Virus record (IMG/VR): IMGVR_UViG_3300019776_001117 | Coordinates: 1-36,356 of that record | Direction: 5' to 3' (one strand) | Source of the DNA: a virus | Length of the DNA: 36,356 bases | Shown here: in pieces, positions 16,103-24,803 of the stretch | Position numbering within the stretch: the first letter of the stretch is position 1 | Layout: the number at the start of each line of letters is the position of its first letter | The notes under the pieces: model-generated | The model's input: the letters and a program-made list of their open reading frames with translations, nothing else | What the model was told of the DNA's origin: nothing | Database searches by the model: none | Made by a program: the position numbers and the translations under genes

Positions 16103-16945
16103 TTAAAGAATTACACCTAAATATTTAGGATTGTTAGCACGAATTTTTCCAACTAAGGCTCTTTGAGCAAATGAAATTTCATCAGCTTGAGTTGCAGCAG
16201 CTCCAAGAGTTGAAAACATCTCAGTATCTCCAAAACTTCTGAAAACTTCAGTAGAACACCAAGTGAATGTTGAACGCTTGTCTGTTGCTTCTTTTACAGC
16301 TCCGTAAGGCTTTTTAACATTGGCACTTGTGTAAAGAGGGTTTTGGCTGTATCTAAACACTTTGAAACCGTACATTTTTCCTTCATCAAGGATTTGTTTG
16401 TAAAGTTTTTTGTCTTCTTTCTTAATACGCGCCATGTGTTCAACTGAAATACAGATGTTCAAGTCTTCGATGACATCAAGGCCGTTATAAAAAGCCTCCA
16501 TATCTATAATTGCATCGATTACCGAAGCATCATCAGCAATAGCCATAATTTTATTAAATTCATTATCGGCTGATGGCGTCCAGGCATAGGCTGCTCTTTT
16601 ACCCATATTTTTTGCCAATGACGTTTTGTGCCTGTTAATGATGGATGCTCTTCTGTTATATTGCAATTCAACTTCTTGCAATTTTCTATGACGTGTTCTG
16701 TCAGTCGAGTACGTTTTTAGGACAACCTCATTCGGTATGTCACTAATATCTGCCAAAGGCAAATCATCCTCATTACCTGAGAAATAATCCTCATGTACAT
16801 CTGGTTCGATTCCTGCCTCAGCAAGGTGTAATTTATTGTTTTCTACATACTCAGACATATCTACTGATGCAAAAACAAAACTTGTATTAGGGATTGGGTT
16901 TTCTTGAATACCTGCAACCCACACTTCTTTTTGTAAATCTGCCAT
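16103..16945 (-). CDS. Major capsid protein
   Basis: 280 residues, immediately downstream of the protease/scaffold gene, which is the normal head-gene order. The sequence has an N-terminal arm, a LPLADISDIPNEV segment and ELQYNRRASIINRHKTSLAKNM helix around 90-115. Then DLNICISVEHMARIKKEDKKLY (spine/P-domain-like) and a FRSFGDTEMFSTLGAAATQADE C-terminal part. It would form the HK97-fold shell. The long acidic N-terminus is probably trimmed or acts with the scaffold. Call rests on position and overall plan. Confidence 0.75.
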   Translation of the reverse strand: MADLQKEVWVAGIQENPIPNTSFVFASVDMSEYVENNKLHLAEAGIEPDVHEDYFSGNEDDLPLADISDIPNEVVLKTYSTDRTRHRKLQEVELQYNRRASIINRHKTSLAKNMGKRAAYAWTPSADNEFNKIMAIADDASVIDAIIDMEAFYNGLDVIEDLNICISVEHMARIKKEDKKLYKQILDEGKMYGFKVFRYSQNPLYTSANVKKPYGAVKEATDKRSTFTWCSTEVFRSFGDTEMFSTLGAAATQADEISFAQRALVGKIRANNPKYLGVIL

Positions 16946-16974
16946 ATCTATTTTTTATAAATGGGATTAATTAA

Positions 16975-17976
16975 TTATTTACCGGATTTGTATCTCACAC
17001 CAGCTTGATAATCTTTTGCCAATTGAGCATACTTTGCGGGTTCGTCATCTCTGATTTTTGCGAGCTTCACGGCATCGAATCTTTGCAAATAATCAAAAGA
17101 TTCTTTAGTGTCAGCCTCAAAGGCTCCAGTTCCATTTTTACCTGCCAAAACAACCTCCTTAACTTTCGTTTGATTTCCTCCCTGACCGTTAGCCGCTTCT
17201 TTGTCCTCAATCAATTTGGTCAGAACAACAGTTTGCCCGTCATGATCGTTTTCAAATGCTAAAATTTGGGAAGCTTTCAAAGCCTCAGGAATTAACCCTA
17301 ATGACACCGCTTTTTCTACCAAAGCAGTTGCAGACGACAAACGGATTCCTTTGATTTCCGTTTCAAGATCAGTCGCTTTTTTATCGGATTGCTCTTTGGC
17401 TAATTTTAATTGTTGTACTTCTTTAAGTACTGCATCCTCACCGCTGTCTGCCGACATGGCTAAGGCTAATGCAATTGTTTTTAATGACATATCGTTTTTA
17501 TTTTCTAGGTTAATTTTTTGAAGTTTTAACTGACCACCGTTTCTTGAGAGCCTAATTGCGCCATCATTCCCGCCTATATCAACAATTGATATTTCAACCA
17601 GTTTACATTTTGTAACCGTCTCATATAATTGCCCAGGCAATACTAGATCAGGGTCGGTGGTAGTTGCTTTGACGTCGGCAAACATAGATGCCATACGGAT
17701 GTAACCACGTTCAACTTTACCGGCTATAGCAGCAGCAAATTCATCCTCCATATCAAACTCAATGGTAGCAACTAAATCAGTTCCTTTTTTCCAAAGCTTG
17801 ATACAACGTCCAATTACGGCAGTACCTTTTTTTTCGTCTTTTTTCTGAAACTCCCTTTCGTGCATAAACAGCACTACTGGGTTACGCATATATTGTGTAT
17901 AATCGATTCCATCGGTTAAAACACGGTAGTAGAATTCGTTTACATTTTCGGTGTTGATTATAAAATCGTAAGTCAT
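16975..17976 (-). CDS. Prohead protease with C-terminal scaffold domain (Mu gpI/Z-like)
   Basis: 333 residues from the ATG at 17976 (MTYDFIINTENVNEFYYRVL); the frame is open to 18093 but that start lies inside repeat DNA. Residues about 1-150 resemble HK97/Mu-type serine prohead proteases, with NPVVLFMHERE around 32-42 (candidate catalytic His) and KLVEISIVDIGGN around 140-152 (candidate Ser). The C-terminal half is helical and charged, as in scaffolds. A second Met at 17490 (MSLKTIALALAMS, residue 163) with an A-rich leader could start a separate 171-aa scaffold, as with Mu I and Z. It heads the minus-strand late operon. Confidence 0.75.
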   Translation of the reverse strand: MTYDFIINTENVNEFYYRVLTDGIDYTQYMRNPVVLFMHEREFQKKDEKKGTAVIGRCIKLWKKGTDLVATIEFDMEDEFAAAIAGKVERGYIRMASMFADVKATTTDPDLVLPGQLYETVTKCKLVEISIVDIGGNDGAIRLSRNGGQLKLQKINLENKNDMSLKTIALALAMSADSGEDAVLKEVQQLKLAKEQSDKKATDLETEIKGIRLSSATALVEKAVSLGLIPEALKASQILAFENDHDGQTVVLTKLIEDKEAANGQGGNQTKVKEVVLAGKNGTGAFEADTKESFDYLQRFDAVKLAKIRDDEPAKYAQLAKDYQAGVRYKSGK

Positions 17977-18046
17977 TTTACAATGGATTCGTTTGATTTG
18001 TGATGACAAAATTGTGACGGTTTCCAAGCAAAAAAAAACACTTCTC

Positions 18047-18099
18047 CAAGGCTTGTATTGTTTTCGTACAAGCTTTGTATCAAATTCATACAAGGCTTG
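18047..18099. promoter_or_regulatory. Three 22-bp-spaced CAAGGCTTG repeats between divergent late operons
   Basis: CAAGGCTTG (18047), CAAGCTTTG (18069) and CAAGGCTTG (18091) lie exactly 22 bases apart in direct orientation. Box 1 and box 2 also form a near-perfect inverted repeat because CAAG and CTTG are complementary. They occupy the only gap between the minus-strand head operon and the plus-strand packaging operon. Two helical turns of spacing fits a cooperative activator or repressor. No late-activator gene is recognised in the window. Confidence 0.6.
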
Positions 18100-18143
18100 A
18101 AACCCTTTTTTTTCAAGGGGTATTATATGTAGAAATTTGCCTC

Positions 18144-18431
18144 ATGACTGATATACTTTTAGACGACACAGGCGATTTAACCATTGAAAATGGCGACTTC
18201 ATTTTAGGATTTTCTGACAACCAGCATCAGGAACACATTTTAATTGCCACAAAGGGAGAATTCAAGGAGTTTCCCGAGTTGGGTGTTGGGCTTAACAGGA
18301 TGTTGAGCGACGACGATTATATGTCGTTTTTGATTGACGCCAAGAAAAACCTTGAGTACGACGGTATGAAAATTAATAACATAAAGTTTGAGGAAAACGG
18401 AAACCTAAACATCGATGGCCAATACCAATAA
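18144..18431 (+). CDS. Baseplate wedge protein, gp25/gpW/Mu gp46-like
   Basis: 95 residues from the ATG at 18144 (MTDILLDDTGDLTIENGDFI); the frame extends back to 18075 through repeat DNA. The sequence has the DxLLDDxGDLxxENGDFxxG opening, QHQEHILIATKGEFKEFPELGVGLN core and a DGMKINNIKF end, the hallmark of the Mu gp46/W/gp25 family. It is separated from the other baseplate genes (7118-10094) and instead leads the plus-strand packaging operon, an unusual place. It overlaps the terminase small subunit start by 17 bases. Confidence 0.8.
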   Translation: MTDILLDDTGDLTIENGDFILGFSDNQHQEHILIATKGEFKEFPELGVGLNRMLSDDDYMSFLIDAKKNLEYDGMKINNIKFEENGNLNIDGQYQ

Positions 18432-18903
18432 AACCAAAGGCAGAATGACTGCCGCAGAAAGTGACTATAAAAAAAGCCAGGGAAAAGATTTGTTTGTAAA
18501 AGGCTTTTCGATAACCAATATATCCGAAATTATTGGTGTTGGGATCAAAACAGTATCCAATTGGCGTGATCTATATGAGTGGGAGAAAGAAAAAGAGCTA
18601 CACAGCCTTCGACCAAGTGAAATTAAAAAACTGCTTTTACAATATGTGCTAGACCTCCGTGACGGTAAAAAACCAACTCATAAAGCTGATGATTTAGCCA
18701 AAATTTCCGCCGCTTGGGATCGTATGGACGACGACCGTAAAAAAGCCGTTCATACAATGGAAAGCTTTGACGGTTTCAGTCAGTTTATGATAGTTCTGGC
18801 AGGTAATAATACAGGTAAAAAGCGTGACGACATTATAGAATTATTACAGGCTATCCGAGTGTTTTTTGATAAGTATGTAAACGAACTGGTAAGCAATGAC
18901 TAA
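18415..18903 (+). CDS. Terminase small subunit
   Basis: 162 residues. A helix-turn-helix at about 27-55 (GFSITNISEIIGVGIKTVSNWRD) is followed by an oligomerisation helix region. This is the standard small terminase plan: DNA recognition plus ring assembly that recruits the large subunit. The start lies in the last codons of the wedge gene and the end overlaps the large terminase by 8 bases. In Mu-like phages the small subunit helps to cut host-flanked phage DNA at pac sites. Confidence 0.75.
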   Translation: MANTNKTKGRMTAAESDYKKSQGKDLFVKGFSITNISEIIGVGIKTVSNWRDLYEWEKEKELHSLRPSEIKKLLLQYVLDLRDGKKPTHKADDLAKISAAWDRMDDDRKKAVHTMESFDGFSQFMIVLAGNNTGKKRDDIIELLQAIRVFFDKYVNELVSND

Positions 18904-20452
18904 AACAGAATTAAAAGAGGCTCTTGAAAAGTACAACAGGCAATCTAAAATGATTCAGGTGCTTTCTAGTGCATCATTATTTAAAGAGACCAGCACACAA
19001 CAAGAAGAGCGCATCAAACGCCTTTTGAAGCCTGAAAACTATCTCGAGTTTTTTGAGTATTACTATGGTGTAAATTCAGGTTTGGCTTTGGCTGATGCTC
19101 CTTGTGCAAAATTTCATTTAACCAGTTATTTAGAACTGTTTAAAAACCCTTTAATCAAACAGCAACGCCGTTGGTTTCGTGGTGCTGCTAAGTCTATTCA
19201 CACCAATGTGGGAAACCTTACTCACCTTAAGGAAAATAACGAGGTAAATTTTGCCTTAATCATAGGTCGTACACTCGATGCGGGTAAACTTTTACTTTCT
19301 GATGTTCAAATGCATTTGGAAAGCAACGAGCGATATATAAAAGATTTTGGTTTACAAATGCAATACGGTTCTTGGGCAGACGGACAGTTTGAAACCAATG
19401 ACAAAAAAATGTTTAAAGCACTAGGATTAAACCAGCCTTTCAGGGGTTTGCGTAATAATGCCAACCGCCCCGACTTTGCCTCAATGGACGATTTGGAAGA
19501 CCGTAAACAAGCCAAGAACATTGATATTACAAAAGAGAACGTTCAAAAGCTCACAGGCGATTTAGGTAAAGCAGGTCAAAAAGGGCGCTTTCGTCAAGTC
19601 ATGGCAAACAACTATATCGTTAAAAACGGTATCGTTGACGGGTACGCCGAAAAAAACAAAAAATCGCCGAACTTTAAAATTAGCACGGTCAACCTTTGCG
19701 GTCATAATTTTAAACCAAGTTGGCCGGAACGTTACACGGTACAGGAATGTAAAGACATTGTAAATGACACCGATTATCACACCAGTCAAAGGGAAGACTT
19801 TAATAATCCGGTTGAGGAGGGAAAGCGAATTAAAGAAGAGTGGATCCACTTCAAAAAAACTCATGGTAATCAAATTTTTGAAGGTCTAATAGAATTTTGG
19901 GATTTATCATATAAAGATACGGGCGATTTTAAAGCGGGTGGTATTGTGTCAATTGAGAAAGGAAGAGCACATGTTCTCGAAATATTTAATCGTCAAGTTA
20001 GCCTTTCTGATGCAATGAATATGCACTATGAATGGCAACAGAAATATAACGCAAAAGGAATGTCAATCATTTCTTTTTATGATGCCACGGCAGCACAAGA
20101 AACGGTTTACGAACCCGAATGGCTAGTAGCTTGTGAAGAAAATAATGCGGTGAGTATTCCTATTGCAGATCATGCTTCAGGCGATAAACACGACAAGATT
20201 GATGCTACATTAACCAATACATTTAAACGTGGTTTAATCACTTTTGACGAAAAGTTGAAAGACACTCCTGACATGGATAAAGCTCTTGAGCATATTCTTG
20301 CTTTTGAAAAAGGATGTAAAACACCCGATGACATTTTGGATGTTTTAGAACAATGTGTTCGAAAAGGTAGGCTATTATTTGGCTACTCTCAAAAAGAAGA
20401 CAGCAACCAAAAACCCATTATCGGAAAACGCAAAACAGCCAGAAGAGTATGA
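18896..20452 (+). CDS. Terminase large subunit (Mu gp28-like)
   Basis: 518 residues. The ATPase P-loop is the deviant RWFRGAAKS (about residues 92-100). A Walker-B-like segment is ASMDDLED (about 195-202). The RNase-H-fold nuclease domain starts at FWDLSYKDTGDF (Asp336) and includes SFYDATAAQE and a GDKHDKIDATL segment for later metal ligands. It cleaves and packages DNA at the portal. Neighbours on both sides are packaging and connector genes with overlapping stops and starts. Confidence 0.85.
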   Translation: MTKTELKEALEKYNRQSKMIQVLSSASLFKETSTQQEERIKRLLKPENYLEFFEYYYGVNSGLALADAPCAKFHLTSYLELFKNPLIKQQRRWFRGAAKSIHTNVGNLTHLKENNEVNFALIIGRTLDAGKLLLSDVQMHLESNERYIKDFGLQMQYGSWADGQFETNDKKMFKALGLNQPFRGLRNNANRPDFASMDDLEDRKQAKNIDITKENVQKLTGDLGKAGQKGRFRQVMANNYIVKNGIVDGYAEKNKKSPNFKISTVNLCGHNFKPSWPERYTVQECKDIVNDTDYHTSQREDFNNPVEEGKRIKEEWIHFKKTHGNQIFEGLIEFWDLSYKDTGDFKAGGIVSIEKGRAHVLEIFNRQVSLSDAMNMHYEWQQKYNAKGMSIISFYDATAAQETVYEPEWLVACEENNAVSIPIADHASGDKHDKIDATLTNTFKRGLITFDEKLKDTPDMDKALEHILAFEKGCKTPDDILDVLEQCVRKGRLLFGYSQKEDSNQKPIIGKRKTARRV

Positions 20453-20934
20453 CACCACGTAAAGAACTATTCATAAAAGTTAAAGAGGCGCTGGCACAAT
20501 TGCCGGCTTTGGAACTTGTCGATTTACAGCGCAAACAATTCAGTCAGCCAAAGGACAGCTATCCCAGCTATTTTACAGCCGCTTTAATCGAAATTAAAAC
20601 GATAAACTGGCAAACGATGGTAGAGCAACGGCAGGAAGGAAAAGCGACTGTCGATGTGACTTTTTATTGTAAAGATGGCTGGATGGATCAGTATAACGGA
20701 ACTGCCGACCCCGAACACGGCTTAATCGAAATTGATGTCATTGACACCATTGTCGAACAGCTTCAAGGGTTACAGGGAGACTATTTCAAACCTCTTGATT
20801 TATCCAATGAGGAAACCGTTGAGGAAGCTGAGGAAATTATGAGTTACCGGCTTTCATTTTCGACAGTCATTTATCGAAAAATCAATCCAAAATTTAGCAG
20901 TAAAAAATTAACTGTTCAACCAATAACAGCATAA
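20449..20934 (+). CDS. Tail terminator-like protein (Mu gp37 position)
   Basis: 161 residues. The alternating helix and strand pattern (KVKEALAQLPALELVDLQRKQ, then SYPSYFTAALIEIKTINWQT, then QEGKATVDVTFYCKD) matches small tail-terminator proteins that cap the tube and join it to the head. It overlaps the large terminase stop by 4 bases (ATGA). The assignment is by secondary-structure pattern and position next to a gp36-like gene. Confidence 0.55.
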   Translation: MTPRKELFIKVKEALAQLPALELVDLQRKQFSQPKDSYPSYFTAALIEIKTINWQTMVEQRQEGKATVDVTFYCKDGWMDQYNGTADPEHGLIEIDVIDTIVEQLQGLQGDYFKPLDLSNEETVEEAEEIMSYRLSFSTVIYRKINPKFSSKKLTVQPITA

Positions 20935-20936
20935 TC

Positions 20937-21368
20937 ATGTTTTTAGAAAAATCAGAATTAAAGACCGTAGGGGTTGACGAAATAATCAACAGGATTATTA
21001 ATGATGATGATACTATTGTTGAGGAAATTATTGCCGAGAGTATCGACACTATGAGCGGGTATCTTTTTCAATATTATGATACCGAAGCTATTTTTTCAGC
21101 CACAGGAAATGACCGCAATCTTACTGTTGTAAAACACCTGAAAGGGATTGTATTGTTTGAAATTTATACCCGCAGAACCAAACAGCTTAATGAGGTTGCC
21201 AAACTTCGCTATGATGAAGCCATGTTATGGCTTGAAAAGGTTTCAACTGGAAAAATAAAGCCCGATTTACCGCAAAAGCTCACAGACACAGACGGAGACG
21301 GGACACCGGACAGCCCTTCTACATTTATGAAGCTCGGAAGCCGTAAAAATTACCAAAATGGCTGGTAG
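20937..21368 (+). CDS. Head-tail connector, Mu gp36-like (DUF1320)
   Basis: 143 residues. The helical N-terminus (DEIINRIINDDDTIVEEIIAE) and the segment VVKHLKGIVLFEIYTRRT followed by DEAMLWLEKVSTGKIKPDLP match the DUF1320/gp36 family, which sits at the neck. The C-terminal 25 residues are flexible. It overlaps the following morphogenesis gene by 11 bases. Confidence 0.75.
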   Translation: MFLEKSELKTVGVDEIINRIINDDDTIVEEIIAESIDTMSGYLFQYYDTEAIFSATGNDRNLTVVKHLKGIVLFEIYTRRTKQLNEVAKLRYDEAMLWLEKVSTGKIKPDLPQKLTDTDGDGTPDSPSTFMKLGSRKNYQNGW

Positions 21369-21855
21369 TTTAAAAGACTTGGAAAACCTGCTTTTGAAAG
21401 CTTCCAAAGAGATACCGGACAAAGCTTTGCGCATCATTGGCGTGGAGGGAATAAAGTTTATAAATAAAAACTTCAGGGATCAAGGTTTTACCGACACCAC
21501 GACAAAAAAATGGGAAGCCCGAAAAACAGTTGACGGCTTCGGGCGGGACATAACCCGATACAGAACCAATCGTGTAGGACGTGTTGGAAACTTGAACCGT
21601 TACGGAAGCAAAAAGGCAGACCGAGCGATATTGGTAGGATATAACACAGGAGGTGACAAGCTAAAAAACTCCTTTAAATACCATATAAACAAAAACAATA
21701 AGACCGTAGCTTTTAGAACCTACAAGCCTTATTCAGCCCGTCACAATGAAGGATTGGACGGAATGCCAAAACGCCAGTTTATGGGTAAATCAACGTATTT
21801 AAACCGTCAGATTTTTGATAAACTAAAACGAGAATTAGACAAAACTTTAAAGTAA
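21358..21855 (+). CDS. Virion morphogenesis protein G-like (tail completion)
   Basis: 165 residues, basic. N-terminal helices, then FINKNFRDQGFTDTTTKKWEARK (about 34-56) and the Pfam tail-completion (P2 gpS / Mu gpG) pattern, including a C-terminal SARHNEGLDGMPKRQFMGKS motif. These proteins assist tail attachment or act as neck components. The gene lies between the gp36-like connector and the portal. Confidence 0.75.
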   Translation: MAGSLKDLENLLLKASKEIPDKALRIIGVEGIKFINKNFRDQGFTDTTTKKWEARKTVDGFGRDITRYRTNRVGRVGNLNRYGSKKADRAILVGYNTGGDKLKNSFKYHINKNNKTVAFRTYKPYSARHNEGLDGMPKRQFMGKSTYLNRQIFDKLKRELDKTLK

Positions 21856-21856
21856 A

Positions 21857-23119
21857 ATGAGTTCAAAAAACAGAAATATAGCCAGTATAAAAAAGCGTGT
21901 CAATCAGGTGAGCCTTTCAGGAAACGCCATTGGTAAAAAGATAGATTTATCAAAAGTGGACACCAACGATATAACCAAAATAACCAATTTGATGGTGGAT
22001 GTTATCCGTCGTCAACGCCGATTGTGGCGAAAAGAGATCAACGATTGGCAGGCGGCACGATATGCCTATTATCAATCTGACATCCCTCGTTTTTTTCCAA
22101 TGCAGGAAGTCTATGACGACGTTATGCTGGACGGCCATTTGACAGCAGTAACAGAAGATCGTACTTTAAGGACTACCAACGAAGATTATATTTTTTCTAT
22201 CGATGGAATTAAAGACGATAAATTGACAACTTTTATCGAAGATCAGGAATGGTTTGATTATACACTGGACGAAGCTCACAAAACGACTTATAAAGGTGAA
22301 GCTTTTCTTTGGATTAAAGAGTTTGAAAAAGGCAATATCAAAGAAGTTGAAATCATTGACCGTGGCTTGCTCGTTCCAGGACAAAAAATATTGTTGTACG
22401 ACATCAACGGCAATAAAGGACTTGACGTGTCTGAGGTGGACGATGTTTTGTTGTATGCCAAATTTTACAGCAACATTGGAATATTAGAAAAGGCAGCCGT
22501 TTACACGATTCTCAAACGTCACTCTTGGGGGTCATGGGATGAGTTTGAAGAATTGTTTGGTGTTCCTATCCGTATCGCCAAAGTTGCCAGTCAAAGCGAA
22601 ACCGTAAAAAACGAAGTAGCAGGATGGTTGGAAGAAATGGGGAGTGCGCCTTATGGAGTTTTTCCGCTAGGTACCGAAATCGACATTAAAGAAAATAGCA
22701 AATCAGATGCCTTTAACGTTTTCTATCAAAAAATACAAGCCTTAGACAAAGAGCTTTCCAAATTGGTTTTACATCAAACTATGACTACCGAAAACGGAGC
22801 AAGCAAGGCGCAAGGAACCGTACACGAAAACACTCTGGAAGAGGTTATCAAATCGGATAAAAAGAAAATGCTTTCATTCCTGAATAAGCGTTTGGTTCCG
22901 GCTATGCGCAAACTGGGTTACGCTATTCCTGACAATGCCAAAATCACGATTGAAAAAACCAAAGACCCCGAAAAGCAAATTAAGATTGACAGCCAGTTAT
23001 TGTCTAACGGCTACGTGCTAAAACAGCAGTATATTGAATCAATCTACGGTGTGGAAATTGAGCGTATGCCCTCATCTCAAACACCACCATCGAAACCCGA
23101 CAATGCAAAAAAGCGTTAA
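21857..23119 (+). CDS. Portal protein (Mu gp29-like, DUF935)
   Basis: 420 residues. The plan fits DUF935 portals: helical wing (RRQRRLWRKEINDWQAARYAYY), then SWGSWDEFEELFGVPIRIAKV (about 219-239, the most diagnostic stretch). A stem/crown region follows with LSKLVLHQTMTTENGASKAQG and HENTLEEVIKSDKK. It forms the dodecameric vertex to which the terminase docks. The end overlaps the MuF gene region by 17 bases. Confidence 0.85.
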   Translation: MSSKNRNIASIKKRVNQVSLSGNAIGKKIDLSKVDTNDITKITNLMVDVIRRQRRLWRKEINDWQAARYAYYQSDIPRFFPMQEVYDDVMLDGHLTAVTEDRTLRTTNEDYIFSIDGIKDDKLTTFIEDQEWFDYTLDEAHKTTYKGEAFLWIKEFEKGNIKEVEIIDRGLLVPGQKILLYDINGNKGLDVSEVDDVLLYAKFYSNIGILEKAAVYTILKRHSWGSWDEFEELFGVPIRIAKVASQSETVKNEVAGWLEEMGSAPYGVFPLGTEIDIKENSKSDAFNVFYQKIQALDKELSKLVLHQTMTTENGASKAQGTVHENTLEEVIKSDKKKMLSFLNKRLVPAMRKLGYAIPDNAKITIEKTKDPEKQIKIDSQLLSNGYVLKQQYIESIYGVEIERMPSSQTPPSKPDNAKKR

Positions 23120-24414
23120 GCCTGCTTAAACTATACTATCGTTCCAATTGTTGTGATGACGATCATTCAACCATCCAATTAAACAAACAGGAAGACGACA
23201 TTTTAAGCAGGCTTATCGAAAGTTATTTTAGACAGCTATTTGATGACAGAAACGTATCTAAGGAAAACAAACAGGCTCTTTGGGATTACTACAACACACA
23301 TTTAAGTAAGGCGTTTGATTTGGGCTATAATGCCAATTCAGAATATTATGATGAAGATTTGGCTTCCAATTTAAAAAACAATATTGCCAAATTTTCGGCA
23401 TTCAAAGAAACAAGCTTCAGGTCACAACTTGAGGCGGCACTTACCGAAGACGACAAAGTGATACCGTGGTCGGAATTTAAAAAGAGAGCCACCGAATTAC
23501 ACGTTGAATACAATCAGCGTTGGTTAAAAACCGAATATCATCACACTATAGCAACAGCTAACAGCGTGGAAAATTGGAAACGTTTTGAAGCCGATGCGGA
23601 TTTGTACCCAAACCTGAAATACAACGCCGTAAACGATGCCAGGACTCGCGAAAAACACCGGGCATTAGATGGGTTAATTTTACCTATTAATCACCCATTT
23701 TGGAAAACCCACAACGTGCCATTAGACTGGGGTTGTCGTTGTATTTTAGAACAGACAGACGAGCAACCAAGCAAAGTAATTCCTGAATTGGACATCAAAG
23801 GAGCTTTTAAAAACAATGCAGCTTTGAGCGGTGAAATCTTTGGAGAAATGCCGTATGAGAATGGTATGGGCAAAGAACTTGTAAAGGAATCAAAATCTAA
23901 TGCGATTAGGTTCTCTAACAACAAAGTATTGCAATCGGAAAGAAAAGACCAATTTAAAAAGGTATTTGAAAGCAAAAAAGGAGCTGTTTTAGAACACCAA
24001 CTAATTACTAAAAGTGATGATTATAAGGACATTTTAGGAGTGGCCAAAGCCTATGCTAAAAAAGGTAAAATTGCCGAAATGCTACCCGAAATTTCAGAAC
24101 GGGAAAAAACAATTAGAAGTGTTGTTTTTCCAAATTTGCAATCCAAAACATCAAATCCCGATTTGAAAATAGGAAATCAATATTTTGATGTCAAAAGACC
24201 GTCAGTCATTAAAAACATTTTAGGGAACGCCAACAAAGCATCAAAACAGGGAGCAATTGCAATTATTAGTGACAGCAGATTAGACAAACCTTTGACGGAT
24301 GCTATTATTCAGGAGCGTGCAAAAGACATTTTTAAGAATAAAAATTACAATTACGATTCAGTTGTATTTTATAAGGATGGAAAGCTAATTGTATTAAATC
24401 GAACAGGCGTTTAG
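23103..24414 (+). CDS. MuF-type minor head protein with nuclease-toxin-like C-terminus; frame break at start
   Basis: About 436 residues. The MuF core lies around NDARTREKHRALDGLI, HPFWKTHNVPLDWGCRC. The last about 160 residues resemble CdiA-type toxins, with AKAYAKKGKIAEMLPEI, then a PD-(D/E)xK-like NPDLKIGNQYFDVK, then SKQGAIAIISD. MuF proteins are ejected with DNA and are known carriers of effector domains. The body frame has no ATG before 23320 (TTG). Its homologous N-terminus (ALSLLKLYYRSNCC) begins just after ATG 23103, but in another frame, separated by a run of six A. Removing one A joins them. This could be slippage, mutation or sequencing error. Confidence 0.75.
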
Positions 24415-24433
24415 TATTGCTACCAAACGCCTG
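24404..24433 (+). terminator. Hairpin at the end of the packaging operon
   Basis: CAGGCGTTT (24404-24412) pairs perfectly with AAACGCCTG (24425-24433), spanning the MuF stop codon, with a 12-base loop. It lacks a long U run, so it may be an mRNA 3' stabiliser or a weak terminator. Confidence 0.5.
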
Positions 24434-24474
24434 AGCTTTGCCCGACCCGCAAGCCTGACTATGCAAATATACAA

Positions 24475-24499
24475 ACTTTTTAAATCCCATTTAAAAAGT
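24475..24499. terminator. AT-rich 11-bp hairpin between convergent operons
   Basis: ACTTTTTAAAT (24475-24485) pairs perfectly with ATTTAAAAAGT (24489-24499) around CCC. It lies between the plus-strand MuF gene and the minus-strand HTH gene, a natural place for a bidirectional transcription stop. Confidence 0.5.
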
Positions 24500-24501
24500 C
24501 T

Positions 24502-24720
24502 TTAAAATAATTGTAATTGAGCTTTTTGAGATGGTTGGGAATCGCCGTAAATACCCTCGTATTTGATGATAGCTTCCACGGTACGACTTGCTAAAAACAT
24601 TTTGCTGGCAACTTCATCAATCACCGCATCGATGCGCCACTTTTTATTTTTGGCGTGCAGCTCGTAAAACAGTTTACGTACTTGTGCGTTTCTTTCGTTT
24701 AGTCTTTCCTTACGTGTCAT
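24502..24720 (-). CDS. Small helix-turn-helix-like protein
   Basis: 72 residues from the ATG at 24720 (MTRKERLNERN); an upstream Met at 24750 would put the start inside the terminator. Strongly basic N-terminus with a helical RIDAVIDEVASKMFLASRTVEAII segment (about 28-52) that reads as a helix-turn-helix. Proteins of this plan are common in Bacteroidota phages and may be regulators. It is the last minus-strand gene before the convergent junction and could control late expression; that is inference. Confidence 0.6.
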   Translation of the reverse strand: MTRKERLNERNAQVRKLFYELHAKNKKWRIDAVIDEVASKMFLASRTVEAIIKYEGIYGDSQPSQKAQLQLF

Positions 24721-24750
24721 TAGACAAAAATAGAAAACTTTTTCACACAA

Positions 24751-24780
24751 AAAAAGCCCACTTTTTAGGTGGGCTCTTTT
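24751..24780 (-). terminator. Strong intrinsic terminator (bidirectional)
   Basis: AGCCCAC (24755-24761) pairs with GTGGGCT (24769-24775); minus-strand reading ends in a run of seven T, plus-strand in TTTT. It follows the 133-aa exported protein gene and insulates it from the HTH gene. Confidence 0.8.
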
Positions 24781-24803
24781 ATATGGTATTGGGATTTAAT
24801 TTG

